A stretch of 64,000 nt of DNA from Blastococcus sp. TF02-09 (lineage in GTDB: Bacteria; Actinomycetota; Actinomycetes; Mycobacteriales; Geodermatophilaceae). A program made the translations under genes and the position numbers. Each line of letters starts with the position of its first letter. The stretch's first letter is position 1. This document shows, one piece after another, positions 1 to 7,468 of this stretch. The notes under the pieces are model-generated. The model was not told the origin of the DNA, did no database searches, and saw only the letters and a list, made by a program, of their open reading frames with translations. Location: the NCBI RefSeq assembly GCF_003319105.1, contig NZ_QOHH01000006.1, positions 1-64,000 on the forward strand. Reading direction: 5' to 3'.

Positions 1-174
1 CCTGGCCTACTTCGACACCGGCCGGGCCAGCAACGGCGGCACCGAAGCCGTAAACGGCCTCATCGAGCTCCACCGCCGCATCGCCCGCGGCTTCCGCAAC
101 CGCGACAACTACCGCCTACGCATGCTCCTGATCGCCGGCGGACTGACCAGCCCCCACCTCAAGTAAGAAGAGCC
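1..174 (+). mobile_element. Right end of an ISL3-family insertion sequence (left part outside window)
   Basis: The window opens inside an ISL3-type transposase gene whose stop codon is at 164-166. Eight bases later the sequence gaagagcc (167-174) is the reverse complement of ggctcttc, which resembles the terminal repeat I remember for actinobacterial ISL3 elements, so I place the element boundary at about 174. The other end and the target duplication are not in the window. The element converges on the DUF4365 gene and supplies its last four codons and its stop. Confidence 0.7.
2..166 (+). CDS. ISL3-family transposase, C-terminal 54 residues (partial)
   Basis: This is the 3' end of a DDE transposase that cuts and joins DNA at the ends of its own IS element. 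The visible residues include NGGTEAVNGLIELHRRIARG followed by RNRDNYRLRMLLIAGG, which I recognise as the conserved tail of actinobacterial ISL3 transposases: the catalytic glutamate region and the closing helix. The N-terminal zinc-finger and HTH parts lie left of the window, so it cannot be judged whether the whole gene is intact. The stop overlaps the convergent DUF4365 gene by eight bases. Confidence 0.85.
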   Translation: MAYFDTGRASNGGTEAVNGLIELHRRIARGFRNRDNYRLRMLLIAGGLTSPHLK

Positions 175-1637
175 ATCATTCCTTCGGACACCATACTGGA
201 GTCGTCGAGTTGTAGGCCTTGTGAAACTGGGTATCTGCCCATCTGGCGCAGATGAAGACGGCTGACGCCGTAGTCGGCGGCAAGTTGCGCGGTCATGGCG
301 GCACTCCAAAGCCGCGCGTAAGCGACATCTTCTACCGTCCAGCGCTCGGTCGAATCCTTCAATCGCGCCCGGAACTCCTTCAGGACGGCGTCGTTCAGCC
401 CGTAGCTCGCGGTCTGCTCTCGCCACCAGGCGACGGGATTGTCAATTGACGAAAGTAGATCAGAACGGTCTGTAACGTGGGCGGAGATGTCGGCCGTCGA
501 GAAGACGATCCAACTGGCCGCGGCTTGTAGTGCAAGCGTCGTAACGTCCGGCTCGAGGCCAGCCAGGTTCCGAAGGACGCCAAGCGCAGCGTCTCTTGCA
601 TCGTCAGTTCCACCTACTTCAACGAGTAAGCCTGCCAAGTGGGAGGAGATCCACGCGCTATCAGCGGGAGCTAATTGATCTCCGTCCAATGCTGCCATGG
701 CGATGGCTATGGCTTCATCCCACTGCTCGTCGGCGGCGAACTGGCAGATTAGTAGCGCCGTGGCGGCTGCGTGGTCCGCACTCCCGATCGAACAGTCGCT
801 CAGAAGTGATCGAGTCATTTCAAGCGCATCATCGGCCTCTTCAGCGATCGCCCAAAGGCAGGCTAGGAACCGCCAACGTAATTCCTGATGGTGTCGGGCT
901 GCGGTAGTGTCCGGTGTCATCTCGTCCGCGGTGGCGAGCTGTTGGAAGTCGCTGAAGCGCCCGAGCGCGACCATGGCGATAGCCTCTTCGGGCTCCAGTG
1001 TTCCTTGAGGCCTGGCATTCCGATGCGGTGCCACCAAGCGCGGTGCCAGGAGCGCGTGTCGCAGTCGCTTCCCTGGGCCAAGCTCGCTTACGCCAGCCCG
1101 CCAGGACGAGCCGGCAAGTTCGAAGCCTTTTCGTTGGGTTGCAGCAACCTGAATAAGCGCTGGAAGGTTCGCCAAGTCGATCTTCTGCTCCGACGGGATA
1201 GCGATCTTGAAGCCCTGGCCGGTGTTCTTCAAGCGGTCTGGCGTGACGTGCGCCCAATAGCTTATGCGAGTTGCCTCGTCGTTCAATACGACAAAGTGGG
1301 GCAGGGTGTGACTGGTCCAGTATTCGAAGTGTCTTGGCTCACTCTCGTAGTACCACCATCCCGTGACATTGCCAGCCTCATCCCTGATCTTGTCATCAAA
1401 CCAACTGTCGCCCGACTTGACCTGAATGCCAACAAACAAGCCGAGATCAAAGCGTCGCTCATCGCGCACCTGGCAGAAGATGTCCGTGCCAAGGTCGTGC
1501 CTTGTGTTCTCCACTGGCCCCCAGTTGATGCGTTGAAGGTTGCTCATTACATCGCTGGCCCCAGAGGTCCCTATGCGTTCCTGATGACTGGCACGCATCT
1601 GGGCACTTAGAGCCCTTTTGGGCTTCGTGGGCTTCAA
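159..1637 (-). CDS. DUF4365 domain protein, possible PD-(D/E)XK nuclease-like, 3' end altered by an IS
   Basis: The 492-residue protein has a recognisable DUF4365 domain in its first ~165 residues. GTD (50-52) is followed by GIQVKSG with Q72 and K74, a D...QxK arrangement like the core of PD-(D/E)XK nucleases; the nuclease activity is inference. Residues ~170-492 are Ala/Leu-rich and probably helical, with no family I recognise. The start is a TTG preceded by GAGGA; an in-frame ATG at 1598 is the alternative. Base composition is far lower in GC (roughly 55% by eye) than the neighbours, suggesting transfer. The last codons (ALLT, stop) come from the ISL3 end, so the native C-terminus was probably replaced. 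IS1380 sits directly upstream and may have cut it off from the hydrolase gene at 3307-4152. Confidence 0.8.
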   Translation of the reverse strand: MKPTKPKRALSAQMRASHQERIGTSGASDVMSNLQRINWGPVENTRHDLGTDIFCQVRDERRFDLGLFVGIQVKSGDSWFDDKIRDEAGNVTGWWYYESEPRHFEYWTSHTLPHFVVLNDEATRISYWAHVTPDRLKNTGQGFKIAIPSEQKIDLANLPALIQVAATQRKGFELAGSSWRAGVSELGPGKRLRHALLAPRLVAPHRNARPQGTLEPEEAIAMVALGRFSDFQQLATADEMTPDTTAARHHQELRWRFLACLWAIAEEADDALEMTRSLLSDCSIGSADHAAATALLICQFAADEQWDEAIAIAMAALDGDQLAPADSAWISSHLAGLLVEVGGTDDARDAALGVLRNLAGLEPDVTTLALQAAASWIVFSTADISAHVTDRSDLLSSIDNPVAWWREQTASYGLNDAVLKEFRARLKDSTERWTVEDVAYARLWSAAMTAQLAADYGVSRLHLRQMGRYPVSQGLQLDDSSMVSEGMMALLT

Positions 1638-1670
1638 TGTTCCTCGCTAGCCTTCCGCGCGGAGATTCAG

Positions 1671-1685
1671 CCCTAATCCACCGGT
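1671..1685 (+). repeat. IS1380 left terminal inverted repeat
   Basis: Fifteen bases, ccctaatccaccggt, pair with the right end at 3291-3305 with one mismatch at position 5. Similarity stops sharply after base 15. Confidence 0.9.
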
Positions 1686-1716
1686 GATCTTGTTCGCTGA
1701 GCGGGTCGAGAGATGA

Positions 1717-1787
1717 GAAGTGCCCCTCTGGGCAGGCAGGATGTCGATTGCGACGTCTCCAGCCGGCCGTCCCGAGAGGGGCACTTC
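1717..1787 (+). promoter_or_regulatory. Fold-back hairpin covering the transposase ribosome-binding site
   Basis: The 13 bases gaagtgcccctct (1717-1729) are perfectly complementary to 1775-1787, separated by 45 bases. The right arm contains the purine-rich GAGAGGGG that would serve as Shine-Dalgarno for the transposase GTG at 1792. A transcript entering from outside the element would contain both arms and could hide the ribosome-binding site, as known for IS10 and IS50. The function is inference; the inverted repeat is seen directly. Confidence 0.6.
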
Positions 1788-1791
1788 GTAA

Positions 1792-3162
1792 GTGAAAGCC
1801 TGCCACAGGGTCCGCCCTGTTTTCGATGACCCGAATCTGGTGTCGACCGCGGGGCTGGTGCCGGTGTTGCGGCTGGCCGAGACCGCGGGTCTGCACGAGG
1901 AGCTGGCGGGCCTGACGGTGCCTAGTCCCAACGCAGCTGCCAAGACCGTCTGCGTGATCGGCGGGATGCTGGCCGGCGCGGACTCCATCGACGGCCTGGA
2001 CGTGCTCCGTCACGGCGGGATGCCTCGGTTGTTCTCCGGGGTGCGCGCTCCCTCGACGCTGGGCACGCACCTGCGCGCGTTCACCCACGGACACGTTCAG
2101 CAACTCGACCGCGCCGCCTCGGTGACCCTGGCCGGGTTGGCGGGCCGGGTGCCGGGGCTACTGGCCGGCGGCGGCGCAGGCGGGATGGTGTTGCTCGACA
2201 TCGACGACACCGTGCGCGAGGTGCACGGCTACGCCAAGCAGGCCGCTGCGTTCGGCTACACCGGAGTCCGCGGGCTGAACGCGATCGTGGCCACCACCTC
2301 GACTCCGATTGCGGCGCCGGTGATCACCGCCGCACGGCTGCGGCGTGGTAACAGCGCCTCGGCGGCCGGAGTGGGCCAGTTGGCCGCCCGGGCGATCGGC
2401 GCCACCCGCCGAGCCGGCGCGCTCGGGCAACTGCTGGTTCGGGCGGACTCGGCGTTCTACGGCCACGCCCTGATCGGCGCCGTGCTGGCGGCCAGGAGCT
2501 GGTTTTCGGTGACCGCCCGGATGGACCCCAAGGTTCGGGCGGCGATCAGCGGCATCGCCGCCGACGCCTGGACACCGATCCGTTACCGGCAGGCGGTCTT
2601 CGACGAGCAGACCGGGCAGTGGATCTCTGATGCCGAGGTCGCCGAGGTCGACTTCGTCGCCTTCACCGGCCGGCGCAAGGCCGACCACGTGCCCTGCCGG
2701 CTGGTGGTGCGCCGGGTCGCCCGGCTCAACCCCGCCTCGGTGCCCGCCGGGCAAGGCGAGCTGTTCACCGCCTGGCGGTATCACGCCTTCATCACCAACT
2801 CGACGCTGAGCACCATCGACGCCGATGTGACCCACCGCGGGCACGCGATCGTCGAGCAGGTCATCGCCGAGCTCAAGGCCGGCCCGCTGGCGCACCTGCC
2901 CTCGGGCTCCTACGCCGCGAACGCCGCCTGGCTGGCCTGCGCGGTGCTCGCGTTCAACCTCGCCCGCGCCGCCGCGGTGGCCGCCGGGATAACCACCGCC
3001 CGCTGGGCCACCCTGCGCACCAAGATCATCGCGGTGGCCGCGCGGATCGCCGCTACCGGCCGCCGACTGGTGATCCACCTACCCCGGGACTGGCCCTGGG
3101 CCCAGGCATGGCGACTGCTGTTCGACACCGCGACCAGCCCACCAGCCGCGACGACCCCGTGA
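1792..3162 (+). CDS. IS1380-family transposase
   Basis: The 456-residue DDE transposase is full length for the family. It opens with MKACHRVRPVFDDPNLVS and carries MVLLDIDDTVREVHGYAKQ near residues 139-157, with the catalytic aspartate in LDIDDT. RADSAFYG near residue 224 should hold the second catalytic aspartate, and the conserved C-terminal HRGHAIVEQVIAELKAGPLA holds the probable catalytic glutamate. The GTG start follows GAGAGGGG by ten bases. No frameshift or stop interrupts it. It is the only gene in the element. Confidence 0.95.
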   Translation: MKACHRVRPVFDDPNLVSTAGLVPVLRLAETAGLHEELAGLTVPSPNAAAKTVCVIGGMLAGADSIDGLDVLRHGGMPRLFSGVRAPSTLGTHLRAFTHGHVQQLDRAASVTLAGLAGRVPGLLAGGGAGGMVLLDIDDTVREVHGYAKQAAAFGYTGVRGLNAIVATTSTPIAAPVITAARLRRGNSASAAGVGQLAARAIGATRRAGALGQLLVRADSAFYGHALIGAVLAARSWFSVTARMDPKVRAAISGIAADAWTPIRYRQAVFDEQTGQWISDAEVAEVDFVAFTGRRKADHVPCRLVVRRVARLNPASVPAGQGELFTAWRYHAFITNSTLSTIDADVTHRGHAIVEQVIAELKAGPLAHLPSGSYAANAAWLACAVLAFNLARAAAVAAGITTARWATLRTKIIAVAARIAATGRRLVIHLPRDWPWAQAWRLLFDTATSPPAATTP

Positions 3163-3290
3163 CCACCGCCGCACCCGCCGGCACGACCGGAGACCTGCAG
3201 TGGAGAAGCCGGAGAACGAACCGGCCGACCACCCACGCCCATCTCCGATCGAACATCAACAAACACCAGAAACCGGGGACCCACAGCTGG

Positions 3291-3305
3291 ACCGGTGGAT
3301 CAGGG
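3291..3305 (-). repeat. IS1380 right terminal inverted repeat
   Basis: Fifteen bases complementary to the left end at 1671-1685 with one mismatch. The 5-bp duplication ttcag follows at 3306-3310. Confidence 0.9.
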
Positions 3306-3306
3306 T

Positions 3307-4152
3307 TCAGCTGGAGGCGATGCGGTCCAGGATCGCGACGGCCAGCTGCTCCGGCGCCTGCTCCGGGATCCAATGCGTGATGCCCGGCAGGGTGACGAAC
3401 CGGTAGTCGCCGCTGACGAACTGCTCGCACGCCTCGGCGGCGGTCCGGCCGATGGCGACGTCGGCATCGCTCCACACGAACGTCGTCGGCACCTCGACCT
3501 TGTCCACGCGGGTGTCGGAGCTCATCGCCCGGTACCAGTTGAGTGCGGCGGTGAGCGCACCCGGCGCCGACAGCACCGCCACGTACTCGTCGACCGTCTC
3601 GGGGGAGATGCCGCTGGTCTCGACGTCGTACATCCGGCGCAGGCGGCGCGCGTCGTCGGCGAGCAGCACCTCCTCGGCCTTGCCCTGCTGCCAGAACAGC
3701 CGGATGTAGGCCGAGCGCTCCTTCTGCTCCGGGTCGACGCGGAAGGCAGCGGTGTAGGCGGCCGGGTGCGGCACCGACACCGCGGTCAGCGAGCGCACGC
3801 GGTCGGAGTGCCAGCCGGCCAGCGCCCAGGCGACGTTGGCGCCCCAGTCGTGGCCGACGACGTCGGCGACCGGGATCTCCAGCGCGGTCATCAGGTCCGC
3901 GGTGACCTGCGCCAGGTTCTGCAGCGCGTAGGAGTCCACGCCGTCGGGCCGCGCACCGGGGGAGTAGCCCAGCTGGTCGGGGGCGTAGGTGCGCAGTCCC
4001 GCCTCGGTGAGCAGCGGGGTGACCGCCGCCCAGCACGCGGAGGTCTCCGGGAAGCCGTGCAGCAGCAGCACCGGCCGCCCGTCCTCCGGTCCGTCGACGC
4101 GCACGTCGAAGGTGAGGTCGCCGACGTCGGTGCGCAGCAGTTCTCCGGCCAT
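3307..4152 (-). CDS. Alpha/beta hydrolase, epoxide-hydrolase-like
   Basis: A 281-residue cytoplasmic alpha/beta-fold hydrolase. The oxyanion motif LLLHGFPE is near residue 32, the nucleophile elbow is VVGHDWGAN with Asp in place of Ser, and the catalytic histidine lies in GITHWIPEQAP near the C-terminus. Aspartate nucleophiles are typical of epoxide hydrolases and haloalkane dehalogenases; HGFPE and GHDWG favour epoxide hydrolase. The substrate is unknown. The ATG at 4152 lies seven bases after TAGCGT, suggesting a leaderless message divergent from the peptidase at 4210. The stop codon is the IS1380 insertion point, and before insertion the DUF4365 gene began only about 33 bases downstream. 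Confidence 0.88.
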   Translation of the reverse strand: MAGELLRTDVGDLTFDVRVDGPEDGRPVLLLHGFPETSACWAAVTPLLTEAGLRTYAPDQLGYSPGARPDGVDSYALQNLAQVTADLMTALEIPVADVVGHDWGANVAWALAGWHSDRVRSLTAVSVPHPAAYTAAFRVDPEQKERSAYIRLFWQQGKAEEVLLADDARRLRRMYDVETSGISPETVDEYVAVLSAPGALTAALNWYRAMSSDTRVDKVEVPTTFVWSDADVAIGRTAAEACEQFVSGDYRFVTLPGITHWIPEQAPEQLAVAILDRIASS

Positions 4153-4209
4153 GCCCCGGACGCTAGCCGGGAGCTCGCCCCGGTGCGCGCGGCGCTACCG
4201 TCGGCAGCC

Positions 4210-5625
4210 GTGACCAGCAGCCCGGAGCGCGAGTTCGTCTCCGCCCACATCGACGACCTGCACGCCGACCTCGACGCGTGGCTGCGCATCCCGTCGATCT
4301 CGGCGGACCCGGCGCACGCCGCCGACGTCGCGGCCAGCGCCGAGTGGCTGGCCGACGCGCTGCGCCGCACCGGCCTCCCGACGGTGGAGATCTGGCCGAC
4401 GCCGGGCGCGCCCGCCGTCTACGCGGAGTGGCCCAGCGCCGACCCCGACGCCCCGGTGGCGCTGGTCTACGGGCACCACGACGTCCAGCCGGTGGACCCG
4501 CCGGAGCTGTGGGAGCACCCCCCGTTCGAGCCCACCCGCGTCGACGGTCCGGACGGCCCCGAGCTGCACGCCCGCGGTGCCAGCGACGACAAGGGCGTGT
4601 TCGTCGTCCACCTGCTCGGGCTGCGGGCCCACCTCGCGGCCACCGGCCGCGACACCCCCGCCGTCACCGTCAAGGTGCTCGTCGAGGGCGAGGAGGAGTC
4701 CGGCTCGCCGCACTTCGCCGCGCTGCTGCGCGAGCGCCGCGACCGGCTCGACTGCGACGTCGTCGTGGTCAGCGACACCGGCATGGCCGCCCCCGACGTG
4801 CCCAGCGCGGTCACCGCCATGCGCGGGCTGGCCGACGCCGAGATCACGCTTCGCGGGCCGGCGGTCGACCTGCACTCCGGCTCGTTCGGCGGCGCGGTGC
4901 CCAACCCGCTGCACGCGCTGGCCGGTCTGCTCGCGACGCTGCACGACGACCAGGGCCGGGTCACCCTGCCCGGCTTCTACGACGCGGTCCGCCCGCTGTC
5001 CGACCGCGAGCGGGACCTCCTGGGCCGGGTGCCCTTCGACGAGCAGGCCTGGCTCGCCGGCCCCGCGGCCTCCCGCGCCACCGCCGGCGAGGCCGGCTAC
5101 AGCACCCTGGAGCGCACCGGTGCCCGGCCCACCGCCGAGGTCAACGGCATGTGGGGCGGCTACACCGGCCCCGGGCACAAGACGATCATCCCGGCCGAGG
5201 CGCACGCCAAGATCACCTTCCGGCTGGTGTCCGACCAGCGTCCGGAGCAGATCGGCGCCATGGTGCAGGCCTGGGTCGACGCGCACCTCCCCGAGGGCAT
5301 CGTCGCCGAGGTGCACACCCCGCCCGGCGGCGTCGCCCCATGCGCCAGCGACCTGGACTCCCCGGCGATGGAGGCGCTGCTGCGCGCCATCGGCCAGGCG
5401 TTCGACACCGCGCCCGACGACGTGCTGCTGACCCGCGAGGGCGGCAGCGGCCCCGAGGCGGACCTCGCCGGCGAGCTGGGCGCGCCCCTGGTGTTCCTCG
5501 GCAGCGGCCTCCCGACCGACCGCATCCACTCGCCCAACGAGCGGGTGCTGCTGCGCATGCTCGAGCGCGGCGCCGAGGCCGCCGCGCACCTGTGGCGGGA
5601 ACTCGCGACGCTGCCGCGCGGCTAG
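4210..5625 (+). CDS. M20 family dipeptidase / metallopeptidase
   Basis: A 471-residue M20/M28-type zinc peptidase acting on dipeptides or N-acylated amino acids. Metal-binding and catalytic signatures are visible: LVYGHHDVQP (first metal His and Asp), ARGASDDKG (bridging Asp), VEGEEESGS (catalytic and metal Glu), the dimerisation-domain histidine in DLHSGSFGG, and the C-terminal IHSPNE. The GTG at 4210 is chosen because TACCGT lies eight bases upstream and homology begins just after it; the open frame runs further upstream only as the antisense of the hydrolase gene. It ends on a CTAG shared with the convergent methyltransferase gene. Confidence 0.93.
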   Translation: MTSSPEREFVSAHIDDLHADLDAWLRIPSISADPAHAADVAASAEWLADALRRTGLPTVEIWPTPGAPAVYAEWPSADPDAPVALVYGHHDVQPVDPPELWEHPPFEPTRVDGPDGPELHARGASDDKGVFVVHLLGLRAHLAATGRDTPAVTVKVLVEGEEESGSPHFAALLRERRDRLDCDVVVVSDTGMAAPDVPSAVTAMRGLADAEITLRGPAVDLHSGSFGGAVPNPLHALAGLLATLHDDQGRVTLPGFYDAVRPLSDRERDLLGRVPFDEQAWLAGPAASRATAGEAGYSTLERTGARPTAEVNGMWGGYTGPGHKTIIPAEAHAKITFRLVSDQRPEQIGAMVQAWVDAHLPEGIVAEVHTPPGGVAPCASDLDSPAMEALLRAIGQAFDTAPDDVLLTREGGSGPEADLAGELGAPLVFLGSGLPTDRIHSPNERVLLRMLERGAEAAAHLWRELATLPRG

Positions 5626-6383
5626 CGCCGGCCGCTGACGACGGTCGCTCCGCGCTCGTCGTCGGTGTCCACCGCCGGAACCAGCCCGGCGGCGGCGACC
5701 GCGGCGACGGCGGCCGGCACCTGCGCCGCGCTCGCCTCGAACAGCACCGTGCCGCCGGGGGCGAGCCAGGCCGGTGCGCCGGCCACCACCCGCCGGGCCA
5801 CGGCCAGCCCGTCGTGCCCGCCGTCGAGTGCCAGCCGGGGTTCGTGGTCGCGCGCCTCCGACGGCATCAGCGCGATCGCCGACGTCGGGACGTAGGGCAC
5901 GTTCGACACGAGGACGTCGACGCGCCCGCGCAGCGCCGTCGGCAGGGCATCGAACAGGTCGCCCTCGTGCACGCCGGCGGCGGGCAGGTTCTGCCGCGCG
6001 CAGGCCACCGCGGCGGGGTCCAGGTCGGCGGCGTGCAGCTCGATCCCCGGCACCCGGGCCGCCACGGCCGCGCCCAGCGCGCCCGAGCCGCAGCACAGGT
6101 CGAGCACGACCGACCCCGGCCGGGCAGCCGCCGCGGCCCGCTCGGCCAGGTACTCCGAGCGCACGCGGGGCACGAACACCCCGGGGAGCAGCGCGATCCG
6201 CAGCCCGTCGAACGCCGCCCACCCCAGCAGCTGCTCCAGCGGCTCGCCGGCGACGCGGCGGGCGACCAGGGCCGCCAGGTCGCCGTCGTCCGCCGCGGCT
6301 GCCACCAGCAGCGCGGCCTCGTCCTCGGCGAAGACGCAGCCGGCCGCGCGCAGCCGGTCGACCACGGCGGGCGCGACGTCCAC
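5622..6383 (-). CDS. PrmC-related N5-glutamine methyltransferase
   Basis: A 253-residue SAM-dependent methyltransferase of the HemK/PrmC type, matching the subgroup described as PrmC-related with unknown substrate. The SAM-binding motif VLDLCCGSGALG sits at about residues 93-104 and the acidic loop is LHAADLDPAAV. The catalytic NPPY of true PrmC is NVPY here, so peptide-release-factor methylation should not be assumed. The GTG start at 6383 has GGGAGG six bases upstream; longer in-frame starts exist but lack homology. A second PrmC would be expected near prfA elsewhere. Confidence 0.85.
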   Translation of the reverse strand: MDVAPAVVDRLRAAGCVFAEDEAALLVAAAADDGDLAALVARRVAGEPLEQLLGWAAFDGLRIALLPGVFVPRVRSEYLAERAAAAARPGSVVLDLCCGSGALGAAVAARVPGIELHAADLDPAAVACARQNLPAAGVHEGDLFDALPTALRGRVDVLVSNVPYVPTSAIALMPSEARDHEPRLALDGGHDGLAVARRVVAGAPAWLAPGGTVLFEASAAQVPAAVAAVAAAGLVPAVDTDDERGATVVSGRR

Positions 6384-6439
6384 GGTGTGCCTCCCTCGAC
6401 GGCTCCCGGCACGGTACGCGCGCGGCTTAGGCTGGGGCC

Positions 6440-7333
6440 GTGACCTCGTCCGGGCAGCCCGCGCCGCCGCCGGGCTGGTACCCCGACCCCGACGGCACGC
6501 CGCGCATGGTGCGCTGGTGGAGCGGGTCGGCGTGGTCCGACGTCGCCACGCCGGCCGGTCCGGGCGTCGCCGTCCAGCAGTCCCCGGTGCTGGCCCCCCA
6601 GCGGCCGGCCGAGCCCCGGCCGGCGCCGTGGGCCGACGAGCCCGCACCCCGCCCGGCCCGCCGCGGGCGCGCCGCCTGGATCGTCGCCGGGGTGCTCGGC
6701 GTGGTCATCGCCGTGGTGCTGGCGCTCGTCGTCGGCAACCGGGGTGGCGACGACGCCGTCGCCACGGTGGAGCGGCCCACCGCGAGTCAGCCGCCGTCGA
6801 GCTCCGCGTTCCCACCCGGCACCGTGCGGATCATCGACCAGTCGGCGGGGATCGCCTACCCCTACCTGGGCACCGGCTGGTCGGAGTTCGACTCCTTCGG
6901 CATGGTCGAGACCGCCACCGTCGCCGGGCAGTACTTCACCACCCAGGAGGTCACCCCGGACGGCACCCGCTTCATCGCCCAGGTGACCTCCGGCCCCGTG
7001 GTCGAGGGCTTCGGGTGGAGCGGCCCGGGCAGCTTGCAGGCGACGACGACGGCGCTGGCCGACAGCGTGCGGCTCAACTACTACCCGGAGCCCAACGAGC
7101 GCCGGATCATGCGGGACGAGGCGCTGACCGTTGACGGCCGCGCGGCCCACCTCCTCGAGTTCCAGCTCTCCTGGGACGTCGAGGGCTACGACGCCTCCGG
7201 CGAGCGGGCCGCCCTGCTGCTCGTCGACGTCGGCCGCCCCAACCCGGCGCTGCTGTACATCTCCATCCCGAACACCCACGCCGAGCTCTACGGGGTCATC
7301 GACCAGCTCATCGAGGCCGTCGACGTGCTGTGA
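6440..7333 (+). CDS. DUF2510 membrane-anchored protein
   Basis: A 297-residue protein with an N-terminal DUF2510 module (PPGWYPDPDG...RWWSGSAWSD, residues ~8-35), a Pro/Ala-rich linker, one transmembrane helix near residues 76-96 and a soluble C-terminal domain probably outside the membrane. DUF2510 is a short Trp-rich actinobacterial domain of unknown role. The C-terminal part has no motif I can name. The GTG start follows TAGGCT by six bases, indicating a leaderless transcript. It is divergent from the methyltransferase at 6383. Confidence 0.85.
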   Translation: MTSSGQPAPPPGWYPDPDGTPRMVRWWSGSAWSDVATPAGPGVAVQQSPVLAPQRPAEPRPAPWADEPAPRPARRGRAAWIVAGVLGVVIAVVLALVVGNRGGDDAVATVERPTASQPPSSSAFPPGTVRIIDQSAGIAYPYLGTGWSEFDSFGMVETATVAGQYFTTQEVTPDGTRFIAQVTSGPVVEGFGWSGPGSLQATTTALADSVRLNYYPEPNERRIMRDEALTVDGRAAHLLEFQLSWDVEGYDASGERAALLLVDVGRPNPALLYISIPNTHAELYGVIDQLIEAVDVL

Positions 7334-7468
7334 CATCGGTCGGCTCCGGCCGACACCGCGGCCACGTGCCGTTCCCCGGGTGCGCTGAGCGCGTCCTCGC
7401 GTGCCGGTCGGGAGCCCTCCGGGCCCCGCGACCGGTCCGCACGGCCGCACCGTCGTAGGGTCGGGCCC

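Larger units (their letters stand above)
1671..3305 (+). mobile_element. Complete IS1380-family insertion sequence, 1635 bp
   Basis: Both ends are visible. The left terminal repeat ccctaatccaccggt (1671-1685) matches the reverse complement of the right end (3291-3305) at 14 of 15 positions. The 5-bp sequence ttcag lies immediately outside each end (1666-1670 and 3306-3310), a direct target-site duplication. The length and the single transposase gene fit the IS1380 family. The right junction falls exactly on the hydrolase stop codon, which the duplication preserves. An intact gene and matching ends suggest a fairly recent, possibly active copy. Confidence 0.95.

Noticed and set aside
888-1610. 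A 240-codon plus-strand frame opposite the DUF4365 gene
   Set aside because: The DUF4365 protein on the other strand has coherent domain motifs; this frame shows none and lacks a ribosome-binding site.
3295-4209. N-terminal extension of the M20 peptidase by ~305 codons
   Set aside because: The extension is antisense to a clear epoxide-hydrolase-like gene and has no peptidase similarity. The GTG at 4210 with TACCGT upstream is the natural start.
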